From contig PAHO01000052.1 in the NCBI GenBank assembly GCA_002705085.1, forward strand, positions 1-64,000: a stretch of 64,000 nt of DNA. Direction: 5' to 3'. This stretch comes from Phycisphaerae bacterium. Its GTDB lineage: Bacteria > Planctomycetota > Phycisphaerae > Phycisphaerales > SM1A02. Made by a program: the position numbers and the translations under genes. Shown piece by piece: positions 26,122 to 34,273 of the stretch; within the stretch, counting starts at the first letter, position 1, and each line of letters opens with the position of its first letter. The notes beneath the pieces are model-generated. The model did not search any database. It was not told the origin of the DNA and was given only the letters and a program-made list of their open reading frames with translations.

Positions 26122-26225
26122 GTTTCCACAGGCAAAATCGGGCGGTTCATTGTACCCCTTGTGGTTCGTGCCCCGGAAAACATCGAAATCTTGTGATTTT
26201 TCTGAACGTGACCGGCTTGTCCACC
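26122..26225. promoter_or_regulatory. dnaN upstream region with TACAAT box and DnaA-box-like 9-mers
   Basis: The 141 bases between dnaN and the zinc-ribbon gene hold TACAAT (26149-26154, minus strand) as a probable -10 box. GTTTCCACA (26122-26130) and TTGTCCACC (26217-26225) each differ from the DnaA box TTATCCACA at two positions. An A/T-rich stretch lies at 26185-26205. DnaA control of dnaN, or a remnant origin, is possible, but two degenerate boxes are weak evidence. Confidence 0.3.
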
Positions 26226-26258
26226 AGCTGTCCCCATGGAGAGGAGATGCACCCGGCG

Positions 26259-26597
26259 TTATCGGTCTTTTGGGGGGAGCGGCGCGCCGGAGATCTCCAC
26301 GCCCTTGGCCAAGGTTCTGGCTAGAGGAAGCATGATTGCGAAGCCAACAAAGAGCAGCCCTGAAATCAACACGTCCCGCTGCGGGGCGTCCCAGAGCATG
26401 AGCAACAACGTGCCTAGAGCCAGGATGCTCATGCAGATGGCGATTGCTCGGCGCAGTCGGCGAAAAAAAACCCGTTCCAAACGTGCTGCTGCGGCATCCG
26501 CTTCACTGGGGAGGCCACACTCTGGGCAACGCGATCCGGCGGGTCTTGGTTGACCGCAGTCAGGGCACGGGATGTCGCTGTTCAACGTGGATGCCAT
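26259..26597 (-). CDS. Small zinc-ribbon membrane protein, unknown function
   Basis: A 112-residue protein. Residues 11-27 contain CPDCG...CPECG, a zinc-ribbon knuckle. A basic stretch (RLERVFFRRLRRA) is followed by two membrane segments, about 48-67 (ICMSILALGTLLLMLW) and 74-93 (DVLISGLLFVGFAIMLPL). The topology suggests a cytoplasmic zinc ribbon anchored to the inner membrane. Similar zinc-ribbon two-helix proteins are common in Planctomycetes without assigned roles. It lies between dnaN and gltA on the same strand; the ATG has GGGGAA upstream and a TAGGAT hexamer eleven bases away. Confidence 0.75.
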   Translation of the reverse strand: MASTLNSDIPCPDCGQPRPAGSRCPECGLPSEADAAAARLERVFFRRLRRAIAICMSILALGTLLLMLWDAPQRDVLISGLLFVGFAIMLPLARTLAKGVEISGAPLPPKDR

Positions 26598-26652
26598 ACC
26601 GTTCCCCGATCCTAGGAAGGGTGGGGGCCCAGAGTGGCATCCTTGGGCCTCG

Positions 26653-27804
26653 TTAAGCGTTCCAGTCGGTCAATTCTGGGCCCACGTATTCCGCCAAAGG
26701 TCGAATGATTCGATTGTTGGCGTGTTGTTCCATGATGTGAGCGCACCACCCAGTGATTCGGCTGGCTACGAAGATGGGGGTGTATTGCGGAACGGGGATG
26801 CCCATGGAGAAATAGGTCATTCCGCAGGGGAAATCAACGTTGGGATGGATGTTCTTGTCGCGGAGCATGATCCCTTGCACGGCGTCTCCCAAGTCGAACA
26901 ATGGCATGGCCGATGGTTTTTCGGCTTCCGCGAATTTCCGTCCCCATTCACGAAGGATGCCGGCTCGGTGGTCTCCATTTTTGTACACCCGGTGTCCAAA
27001 GCCCATCAGCTTTCGTTTTTCCTCGAATGCTCTTTGCATCCAAGCGTCCACATCCATGGCGTCATCTTGGGTGTCCGCCATGATTTCATTCAGCATGTCC
27101 ATCGCGGCTTCGTTGGCGCCACCATGAAGGTTGCCTTTCAAGGCGCCAATCGCTGCGCATACTGAGGAGTGCAAGTCGGAATTGGTTGAAGCCACCACGC
27201 GACTGGTAAAGGTTGATGCGTTGAAGTCATGTTCGGCGTAGAGGACCAGCGATACATCCATCACTTTGGTGGCCAACTCTCCAGGCTTTTCTCCCGTCAT
27301 GCACCACAGCAGATTGCCAGCATGGCTGAGTTCGGGATCAGGTTGCACCTCATCCTTGCCGTCCAGCGCCGTTTGGTGGGCCCCAATCAAAGTGGGAATC
27401 ATTGCGGTGAGACGGATCGACTTGGCCAGTTCGGCTTGTGGTCCGTTGTCTTCGCATTCGGCGTCCAAGTGTCCCGCCATGGATACCGCCGTGCGGAGTG
27501 CAGACATGGGGTGGGTGTCGGGGGCGGTCTTGGCGATGTCTCGAATCAGTGCAGTGGCCGCGGGGGGTGGGGTGCGGGCGGCTTTGAGACGCGCATCGAA
27601 GTCCTCGAGTTCCTGTGGGCTGGGTTTGTGTCCCACCAACAGCAGAAAGGCCACTTCTTCGAAGGAGGCATTTGCCGCGAGATCGGCGATTTCGTATCCG
27701 CGATAGATCAGCTGGGTTTGGTTGACGGAGCAAATCGAAGTTTCTCCAGCGGTCAGACCCGCCAGACCTCGATTGTCAGAAGCTTTGGTTCCAGATTCAG
27801 TCAT
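26653..27804 (-). CDS. gltA: Citrate synthase
   Basis: Condenses acetyl-CoA and oxaloacetate, 383 residues, the short (type I, Gram-positive/archaeal size) form. DFNASTFTSRVVAST, ALKGNLHGGANEA with a catalytic His, GFGHRVYKNGDHRA with the second His, and NVDFPCGMTYFSMGIP with the catalytic Asp region are all present. A 2-methylcitrate synthase is hard to exclude by eye, but no prp genes are nearby. The ATG at 27804 is used; a more upstream ATG would run through the terminator at 27827-27852. TACACT (27811-27816) ends six bases before the ATG, directly after that terminator's T-run, so the message is probably leaderless. Confidence 0.94.
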   Translation of the reverse strand: MTESGTKASDNRGLAGLTAGETSICSVNQTQLIYRGYEIADLAANASFEEVAFLLLVGHKPSPQELEDFDARLKAARTPPPAATALIRDIAKTAPDTHPMSALRTAVSMAGHLDAECEDNGPQAELAKSIRLTAMIPTLIGAHQTALDGKDEVQPDPELSHAGNLLWCMTGEKPGELATKVMDVSLVLYAEHDFNASTFTSRVVASTNSDLHSSVCAAIGALKGNLHGGANEAAMDMLNEIMADTQDDAMDVDAWMQRAFEEKRKLMGFGHRVYKNGDHRAGILREWGRKFAEAEKPSAMPLFDLGDAVQGIMLRDKNIHPNVDFPCGMTYFSMGIPVPQYTPIFVASRITGWCAHIMEQHANNRIIRPLAEYVGPELTDWNA

Positions 27805-27810
27805 GCTGCA

Positions 27811-27816
27811 AGTGTA
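27811..27816 (-). promoter_or_regulatory. Candidate leaderless -10 box for gltA
   Basis: TACACT, six bases before the ATG, squeezed between the start codon and the T-run of the upstream terminator (27821-27829). There is no room for both a leader and a Shine-Dalgarno, which makes this one of the clearest leaderless candidates. Confidence 0.5.
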
Positions 27817-27820
27817 GGGC

Positions 27821-27852
27821 AAAAAAAAAGGCCCCCGGTTTTGGGGGCCTTT
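27821..27852 (-). terminator. Rho-independent terminator after the dockerin gene
   Basis: AAAGGCCCCC, loop, GGGGGCCTTT: a perfect 10-bp stem (27827-27836 with 27843-27852). On the minus strand it is followed by nine T residues (27821-27829). It ends transcription of the dockerin gene before gltA. Confidence 0.92.
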
Positions 27853-27873
27853 GGCGGGTTTGATGTTGGTCAA

Positions 27874-29301
27874 TCAGCAATCGCCGAAGGCCGAGAGCAA
27901 CGCCAAAAGGTCGTTGAACTCCACCGTGCCGCTTCCGTCCAAATCGGCTTCGGGGTTGTTGGTCCCCCAGGCCGAAAGAAGGTTCAGAAGGTCTTCAAAA
28001 TCCACACTGCCATTGTTGTTGATGTCACCAATGCATTCCTCCGTGACGTCGGGGACATCGACGAGGGCAAAGCGATTTGGCTCGGAGGTTTCTTTGAAGA
28101 AGCCCAGCTCAACTTGACCGTTGACCGGGGGGTAAGGCGAGGTGAACCTAAAGTTGTAGGTTGTTCCCCAGCGGATGGCATTTGCGTTGGCGTTCGTATC
28201 GAACGATTCGGTGGCAAAAACCACACCGTCGGCACTGTTGGAAGCATCCCAAGGCGTTGGCTCGTACGGCTCGCCGGAGTGATACTCCGGACAAGCAAAG
28301 CCAAAAGACGTGGCCATGGGATCGCCATTGGTTGGGATGATCAGCTGGCCGATGGAAGCATCAATGTTTTGGTTGTACACCGCGTATTCGTAGTCCCACG
28401 TTCCATCTCCATTGTCGTAGGCTCGTGAGGCAACAATCATTTGTCCCATGCCCGGCACCCCAAGTCGGCGATATTTCACAGCGGGGTCGGCAACTTTCCA
28501 AGCTGACAGTGCGGGCAGAGCCACTTGGGTGTCGGTGGTGAACCCGACGATGTTGCCGCCATTGTTGAGATCCACTCCGCGATAGGACATGTTGTTGTCA
28601 CCATTCCCACCTTGGGTGGGGTTGTCGTCTGGGCAGACGTATTGCCCTTCAACAAAGAAAGTCGAACCTGAAGGGACGTTGGTCACCATGCTCTGAGGCA
28701 CCCGGAGCCGTCGAGCCGTGGATCCGCTGTACACCGGATTCGCCGGGGGATAGGGGTAAACACCAGTGGTGGCGTTCACTTCGTACTTGGGACCCAGGGT
28801 GCTTTGGGATCCATTGCGGCTTGCGGTGTAAGGATCGGAGCAGTTGACCCCGAGGGTTGAACATGAGGTGGCTTGGCATGGCCCACATTCACTCTGGCTC
28901 AGAGCGCAGAAGCCATGCTTCAGCCATGACTGTCCGATCATTTCCATGCGCGGGTGACCATTCGGCCCGGGCGCTAAGCGGTACATCGACTGACCAATGA
29001 CCGGATGTTGGTTGTTGTTGGAAATCCAAAGCAGCGGTTCATCGCCAACATTGCAACTCACGGTCCCAATGCTGTACGCGTCGTACCCACCAGAAGCGCT
29101 GTAGTTGGTGTAACTCTGTAAGTTCCAAACCACCACATCGGGACCAACCGCGCCAAGTGGTTCTGCGTTGAGGGCAGCGCTGTTGGCGGCCGAGGGCGTG
29201 GACGACTGGCCCAACTCCACGTCAGATGCGTTGGTCATGGAGCCGATCAGGATCAAACCAGCCGAGAGGGCTGAGACGCTAAGGATGAAAGTGTTTCGCA
29301 T
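27874..29301 (-). CDS. Secreted protein with C-terminal dockerin repeats
   Basis: A 475-residue exported protein of unknown role. The signal peptide is MRNTFILSVSALSAGLILIG, with cleavage probably near MTNAS. The body has many Asn, Gly, Tyr and Pro residues. A cysteine cluster (CALSQSECGPCQATSCSTLGVNC) may form disulfides. The beta-rich part contains WDYEYAVYNQNIDASIGQLIIP. Two dockerin-type EF-hands end the chain: DINNNGSVDFEDLLNLLSAWG and DLDGSGTVEFNDLLALLSAFG. GGGGAA upstream supports the ATG at 29301; an earlier open frame is not used. It ends at a strong terminator and is likely an abundant or independently expressed surface protein. Confidence 0.82.
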   Translation of the reverse strand: MRNTFILSVSALSAGLILIGSMTNASDVELGQSSTPSAANSAALNAEPLGAVGPDVVVWNLQSYTNYSASGGYDAYSIGTVSCNVGDEPLLWISNNNQHPVIGQSMYRLAPGPNGHPRMEMIGQSWLKHGFCALSQSECGPCQATSCSTLGVNCSDPYTASRNGSQSTLGPKYEVNATTGVYPYPPANPVYSGSTARRLRVPQSMVTNVPSGSTFFVEGQYVCPDDNPTQGGNGDNNMSYRGVDLNNGGNIVGFTTDTQVALPALSAWKVADPAVKYRRLGVPGMGQMIVASRAYDNGDGTWDYEYAVYNQNIDASIGQLIIPTNGDPMATSFGFACPEYHSGEPYEPTPWDASNSADGVVFATESFDTNANANAIRWGTTYNFRFTSPYPPVNGQVELGFFKETSEPNRFALVDVPDVTEECIGDINNNGSVDFEDLLNLLSAWGTNNPEADLDGSGTVEFNDLLALLSAFGDC

Positions 29302-29420
29302 AAGAATTCCCCGATGAAGAATACGACGCATCGTTGTGCAGACGGATGACTTTTTACCGTTTTCCGAGGCTTTCTCGGACGGTGGTGTGGCTTGAGCCAT
29401 TCTCGGACGTCAGAGGATGC

Positions 29421-31145
29421 TCAATCGTTCAATTGGCTTAACAAAGGAATAGGCTCCAAAGCGCAATGCAGGCCGCCATCTCGTTCCAGGATGGCTCGAG
29501 CAGGACGACCGATGACTTCTCGGCCCAGTTCCTTGTACGACATGGCGGCTTCGGCTTCGGCGGGCTCACTTCCTGCTCCAAATTGAGGCCAGTAGACATG
29601 GCTGCTGGTCACCAACGCATTGGCAGGGCCCCACAGTCGTCCGATGGAGACAAAGCTTGGGATCCGTCGCACCTCGTAGCCCTTGGATTGCAGAGTTTGC
29701 ACCATGGCCTCTCGGCGTTCGGCCATCCGAACCAACGCGGCAAAAGCGGCTTGAATTTCGGGGCTCATGCGTTCTGATTCATTGGCCAGAAGTGCATCGG
29801 CCAGAAGCACGTCGCACGCATGTTGCAAACGAGCGCTCATGGGATTGGGGGGATTGCGGTCCATGATGCCTCGGTACTCGGTGATTTGTTCAGGATTCTC
29901 GGCGGGGGCCCCAAAAGCATTCTTCAACAACAGTTCTGCAGCCGCTTTGGGATCGGCCACAAACATCACTGGTCCTTCAGGCGATTGGACCACGGACAGT
30001 TCGACGTCCAGATGAAATCCGGAAGGGGTCAGGGCCGTCACCTGGTCCGCGCCAAATGTGCGTTGGAGCGCTTGAGCCGCTTCCTCTGCGCTCAGTCCGA
30101 GTCTTTGGTTGCGTGCTAGCGTCGTGCTGGAAACCAAAAGGTGCGACTGGCCATCGCGTTCCCGAAACAGCAAGATGTTTCCGCCTTGCCAAAGCAATCC
30201 CGTTGCGCGCGAGACGGCATGTCCAGCTCGGACATAGCTCTCGGCGGCGAATTCCGCGGGGGGCCACCATTCGGTTCCGGTGTCCCCTCTGGACGCCCAC
30301 CGCGGACGCAAGAGGTAATGCGTTTGACCGTCGGTGGCCAAGCGACCGTTGTCGCGGGCCCATTGGTCGGGTCGGCCTATGGTGCGCACTCCGGTGGTTC
30401 CAGAGATGGTTTGGTTTTCGGCGATCGCAATCGTTCCGGAGAATCGTGGCAACAGATCCGCTGCACTTCCATCGTTGCGTCCGTCGATCAGACGGAGATC
30501 CGGCAAGTGGGCCCGCCAACCTGAAGAGGGGTCACTGCCATCGTCATGACAGAATTGGAGATTGGTGGTTGGCCATTCGAGCCGGAGGTCTGAGGGGGCC
30601 AGTTTCGGGTTCGGCGTAGCGGCAAGAATTCTTTCAAAAACGGGGACCCCTTCGGGACCCGTGAGGAGGCTGGCCACGTCGACTGGGACGCCAAGGTCCA
30701 ACAATCGGTCGACATTGGTGGACTCTTTGCAATGCGTGAAAAGGGTGGACACAAGACCCTCGGTCGACAATTGGCGCACGACCAAAGCTTGCTCGGCTGT
30801 CCCTTCCGATGGAAGGTCATTCCCAAAGAAGTTCGCATGTGCGGGACGACCGGCGTCGGTCCAGGTACTTCTTGATGCCCGTTCTTGGGGGGGCCAGGGG
30901 TCACTTGATTCGCTGGTTTGCTCAGGCCCCAGTCCCCGTGATTGGCGCAAAGGATGTTGGGTCGATGTCCGCCAACTTTGCCCAATGATTCGATCGACGA
31001 GTGCGTCCAAGACATGATCTGGCCATGCCAAATCGTCAATGGTTCCTTGCCCGACGGGAAGCGCTTCGATCCTTGCTTTGACTTCCGCCTCGATGGGCCC
31101 CGGCGGAACGAACGACCAGCATACGGCGCAGGTCCAAAGAATCAA
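29421..31145 (-). CDS. Agmatine-deiminase-like (pentein superfamily) protein, possibly exported
   Basis: A 574-residue protein that keeps the catalytic landmarks of agmatine/peptidyl-arginine deiminases in order. These are WARDNG (262-267, the substrate-binding WxRDxG), WQGGN (319-323, the EGGN loop with Gln for Glu), FHLDVE (His378, Asp380) and GGLHCALEP (Cys561, fourteen residues from the end). These enzymes hydrolyse guanidino groups. About 250 N-terminal residues have no match I recognise. TTG at 31145 is chosen as start: GAGGAG lies seven bases upstream and TTGA overlaps the antiporter stop. The first residues, ILWTCAVCWSFV, could be a signal or anchor segment. A catalytically altered relative is possible. 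Confidence 0.75.
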   Translation of the reverse strand: MILWTCAVCWSFVPPGPIEAEVKARIEALPVGQGTIDDLAWPDHVLDALVDRIIGQSWRTSTQHPLRQSRGLGPEQTSESSDPWPPQERASRSTWTDAGRPAHANFFGNDLPSEGTAEQALVVRQLSTEGLVSTLFTHCKESTNVDRLLDLGVPVDVASLLTGPEGVPVFERILAATPNPKLAPSDLRLEWPTTNLQFCHDDGSDPSSGWRAHLPDLRLIDGRNDGSAADLLPRFSGTIAIAENQTISGTTGVRTIGRPDQWARDNGRLATDGQTHYLLRPRWASRGDTGTEWWPPAEFAAESYVRAGHAVSRATGLLWQGGNILLFRERDGQSHLLVSSTTLARNQRLGLSAEEAAQALQRTFGADQVTALTPSGFHLDVELSVVQSPEGPVMFVADPKAAAELLLKNAFGAPAENPEQITEYRGIMDRNPPNPMSARLQHACDVLLADALLANESERMSPEIQAAFAALVRMAERREAMVQTLQSKGYEVRRIPSFVSIGRLWGPANALVTSSHVYWPQFGAGSEPAEAEAAMSYKELGREVIGRPARAILERDGGLHCALEPIPLLSQLND

Positions 31146-33310
31146 GCGTGGGCTCCTCGGATCACTTTCAACGCTTCGATTCCCGATTGAGAGTCCATCA
31201 GCGCACGGCGAATGGATGGGTCCAAACAAGTTCGGCCGATTTCAGCCAGTGTGGCCAGATGAGATTCGGGATCCCCGGTGGGGGAGATCAGCAAGAACAC
31301 CAAGCGCACTTGATGTGGCCCGTAGCGTGTGCCTTCAGGCGCAAGGCCAAGAACACAAACCCGTTCATCAAGCCCGCGGGCATGCGTATGCGGGATGCAA
31401 ACACCATCACCCACGAACGTGGGGTTCAGTTGCTCGCGAGACAGCAAGTCGGCCAAGATTTGATCGCGATCGATGTCCGGTCGGGCACGAACCAATCGGT
31501 CCATCAGTTCGTTCAAGATGCCATCGATCCCATCGGAGTGCAGGGGGCCGAATCCTTCCGGCAGAAAGGCTTGCCGGAAATAATCAGCTTCGCGGATCAA
31601 ATGCAGACCAAGCGGTGAGGGGCCTTCAGGTGGAGCAAGGTCCATCACATCGTCATTGATCGAAGCCAAGCGATACACCCCGGATCCGTGCTCGTCAGGA
31701 TCCACCACGAATTTTGCATCGCCGCGTTCCATTTCGGCGGAAATGAGTCCTGGTCTCGGCAAACCTTGAGCAAAGCGGCTCCCGCTGTCGGCTTCTTCTC
31801 CGCCCCAACGCCAGACATTCGTGTCGCCAAGCATGTCGGCCCAAATGTCGCAGAGGCGAACGTTCAGATCTTCGTTGTCGGTGAGCGCCAAAAGATTTCC
31901 GAAGCGGGCAAAATCAGCACGTTCAGCCAATTCGGGGCGCCGGGCATCTTGCTCGATCGCCTTCAAACCTTCGGCTCTCGCTTCTCGAATGGCCCGTTTG
32001 TTTTGGTCGATCAACAAGACGGGCACGTTGGCTTGGTTGGTGGCGAAGTGCGCGATGCGTCGTCCCAAGCTGTGCGCGCCAACGATGATCCAACCTTTGG
32101 GGTGCTTGCGCCGGAGACCAAGCAGGCCGGCCAAGGGCCCCGCGGTGGTCGCTTGCAGCAAGATCGTGGCCAAGATCACCGACCATGTGAACGTCTCAAC
32201 AAAGCCGACATCATCAGGATTGGCTCTTTCTAGGGCCAAGGCAAACAGCGACGCCATGGAAGCAGCAACAATGCCGCGTGGAGCGACCCAAGCCAAGAAC
32301 GTCCGCTCGTTCCATCCCAGTTCGCTGCCCCACGTGCACAGCACAATGGACAGTGGTCGGGCGACGAACATCATGGCCAGGACCGCGAGCAAGCCGCTCA
32401 TGCCAAACGATTCGAAGCGTTCGAAGTCCAAACGGCCGGCAAGCAGAATGAACAGAGCTCCAATCAACAGGAACACGATTTCTTCTTTGAACGCTCGAAG
32501 GTGACGGAGCCTTTCGGGGCGTTGGAAGCCGAGGGTGTAGCCCGCCACGGTTGCCGCCAGAACTCCCGCTTCGCTGCGAATCGATTCGGCCACCGTGAAT
32601 ACGCCCACCGCCACAGAGAGCGTGAAGACGTTGGTGAGGTCGGCGGGCACAAGGTCTCGGCGGTGCAGCCACAGCAGGAAGCGACCACCAATGATGCCAA
32701 TGATGGAGCCACCCAAGACGCGAACTACCAAATCAATGATCGGGGTTGCGGATTCCTCCGGAACCGCGATTTGGAAGCACAACAAGGCCACAAAAACACC
32801 AATTGGGTCGATCACCACTCCTTCCCAATGCAAGATGCCGTGCAACCTTTCGTTGAGCCTGACTCTTTTCAGCAAAGGTCCAATGACGGTCGGCCCGGTG
32901 ACGACGACCAGGGAGGCGCCGAGGAGCGCTTCCTGCCAAGGTCGATTTGCAAGAAAGACCAAAGCCAATGTGCCCACCAGAAGCGTGACAAAGACGCCAA
33001 GCGTCAACAATCTGGTGATGACCACGGGGGCTTCACGAAGGACGCCGCGATCGAGGGTCAAACCCCCTTCGAACAGAATGAGACCCACCGCAAGTGCCAC
33101 GAGGACTTCAAGACCACGTCCCAAGTTGGCCGGGTCCACCAGTGCGGCATCTCCCAAGACCCCGGGGCCCATCAGTACTCCGGCCGCAGTCAACAGCAAG
33201 ATGGGAGGCAGCCCAATGCGGCGGGCGATGGTGACCAATGGGATCCCCGCCGCGAAGGCCAAGCCAACGCTGAGCAGCATGTCGTGAACGTGGGAATCCG
33301 GTTGAGCCAC
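31142..33310 (-). CDS. CPA-type cation:proton antiporter fused to RCK and PTS EIIA-like domains
   Basis: A 722-residue fusion. Residues about 10-400 are a multi-helix Na+/H+ exchanger domain (VALAVGLILFEGGLTLDRG, HWEGVVIDPIGVFVALL, AWVAPRGIVAASMASL). About 405-525 is an RCK/TrkA-N Rossmann domain (GWIIVGAHSLGRRIAHFA...VLLIDQNK), whose glycine motif is GAHSLG rather than GxGxxG. About 590-715 resembles PTS EIIA type 2, with GVCIPHTHA supplying a possible phospho-His at 641. The protein would expel Na+ or K+ in the inner membrane under nucleotide and possibly phosphorylation control. The GTG start has TAGACT (33317-33322) six bases upstream. It is coupled to the pentein gene through TTGA. Confidence 0.88.
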   Translation of the reverse strand: MAQPDSHVHDMLLSVGLAFAAGIPLVTIARRIGLPPILLLTAAGVLMGPGVLGDAALVDPANLGRGLEVLVALAVGLILFEGGLTLDRGVLREAPVVITRLLTLGVFVTLLVGTLALVFLANRPWQEALLGASLVVVTGPTVIGPLLKRVRLNERLHGILHWEGVVIDPIGVFVALLCFQIAVPEESATPIIDLVVRVLGGSIIGIIGGRFLLWLHRRDLVPADLTNVFTLSVAVGVFTVAESIRSEAGVLAATVAGYTLGFQRPERLRHLRAFKEEIVFLLIGALFILLAGRLDFERFESFGMSGLLAVLAMMFVARPLSIVLCTWGSELGWNERTFLAWVAPRGIVAASMASLFALALERANPDDVGFVETFTWSVILATILLQATTAGPLAGLLGLRRKHPKGWIIVGAHSLGRRIAHFATNQANVPVLLIDQNKRAIREARAEGLKAIEQDARRPELAERADFARFGNLLALTDNEDLNVRLCDIWADMLGDTNVWRWGGEEADSGSRFAQGLPRPGLISAEMERGDAKFVVDPDEHGSGVYRLASINDDVMDLAPPEGPSPLGLHLIREADYFRQAFLPEGFGPLHSDGIDGILNELMDRLVRARPDIDRDQILADLLSREQLNPTFVGDGVCIPHTHARGLDERVCVLGLAPEGTRYGPHQVRLVFLLISPTGDPESHLATLAEIGRTCLDPSIRRALMDSQSGIEALKVIRGAHA

Positions 33311-33316
33311 CCCGAG

Positions 33317-33339
33317 AGTCTACGCGTCCGACCTATGAT
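33317..33339. promoter_or_regulatory. Divergent -10 boxes between antiporter and asparaginase genes
   Basis: TAGACT on the minus strand (33317-33322) lies six bases before the antiporter GTG. TATGAT on the plus strand (33334-33339) lies seven bases before the ATG at 33347. The intergenic gap is so short that both transcripts would be leaderless. Confidence 0.4.
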
Positions 33340-33346
33340 TCTGGCA

Positions 33347-34273
33347 ATGTCACTCTTGCTGAGCACCTGGTCTTTTTCTCGCCCGGAACATGAGTCAGCT
33401 TTTGCGCGGTTGGGGCCTGGCGCCGACCCACTGGATGCCGCCATGCATGTGGCTGAGGCCGTTGAGGCTGATCCGGAGGTGGATTCAGTGGGGTATGGAG
33501 GCCTTCCGGATGCCAGCGGCGGTGTTTCGCTTGATGCATTGGTCATGCGATCGCCGGCGGAACATGGCAGTGCCATTGCCCTGACCCAGGTTCGGCGGGC
33601 GGCAGCGGCCGCTCGGTTGGTGATGGAAAAGAGTCCCCACCGCATCTTGGCGGGACCTGGAGCGGACACCTTCGCCATGCAACATGGCCTACCAGCCGAA
33701 GAAATGTTGGCCCCGGCGGCACGTGAGCGATGGGAGGCTTGGCGCAACGATCCCAATCAAGACCCTGGACAACGCCCTTGGGATTCTGGATTGGGACGTT
33801 TGTATCGCAACGAAGGAGGGCACGACACCGTTTGTGTGCTGGCGCAGAACGATCAGGGCCTCGCCGGAGTGTGCACCACCAGTGGGATGCCTTGGAAGGC
33901 ACCGGGTCGCGTTGGTGATTCTCCAATTCCCGGGGCAGGTTTGTACGTGCATCCTCGATATGGGGCGGCAACAATTACGGGGACGGGGGAGTTGGTCATC
34001 GGAAATTGTGCTTCGTTCTCGGTTGTGGAGTCCATGCGGCAAGGGGCTGAGCCTTCGCGGGCCATTGCCCATTTGTTGGAACTGGTGCTCGCAGAACAAC
34101 CGGTCAAGCCGGAAGATCAACTTGGGGTGATCGCCATTTCACCCGACGGTCATTGGGCGGCGGGGTCCCTTCGTCCGGGGTTCAAGTACGTCGTGACCGA
34201 TGAGCAAGGCACACGAGTGGATTCACCGGAATTGGTGATTGTGGATGAGCCGATTCCCGAGACGGCGTCCTGA
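33347..34273 (+). CDS. Asparaginase, family T2 (N-terminal nucleophile hydrolase)
   Basis: An Ntn hydrolase of 308 residues like glycosylasparaginase and isoaspartyl peptidase. GGHDTVCVLAQNDQGLAGVCTTSG marks the autocleavage site; Thr161 after HD becomes the N-terminal nucleophile. APGRVGDSPIPGAGLYV is the substrate-binding motif. The N-terminal segment (SLLLSTWSF) may be a weak signal peptide. The ATG at 33347 is preferred over 33335 because TATGAT ends seven bases before it. The gene overlaps the next start (TGATG). The substrate could be N-glycosyl-asparagine or an isoaspartyl peptide; I cannot distinguish them. Confidence 0.88.
   Translation: MSLLLSTWSFSRPEHESAFARLGPGADPLDAAMHVAEAVEADPEVDSVGYGGLPDASGGVSLDALVMRSPAEHGSAIALTQVRRAAAAARLVMEKSPHRILAGPGADTFAMQHGLPAEEMLAPAARERWEAWRNDPNQDPGQRPWDSGLGRLYRNEGGHDTVCVLAQNDQGLAGVCTTSGMPWKAPGRVGDSPIPGAGLYVHPRYGAATITGTGELVIGNCASFSVVESMRQGAEPSRAIAHLLELVLAEQPVKPEDQLGVIAISPDGHWAAGSLRPGFKYVVTDEQGTRVDSPELVIVDEPIPETAS

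Noticed and set aside
32501-33334. Plus-strand open frame joined to the asparaginase gene
   Set aside because: It is antisense to the antiporter membrane domain, with low-complexity polar composition; the asparaginase start is explained by the ATG at 33347.
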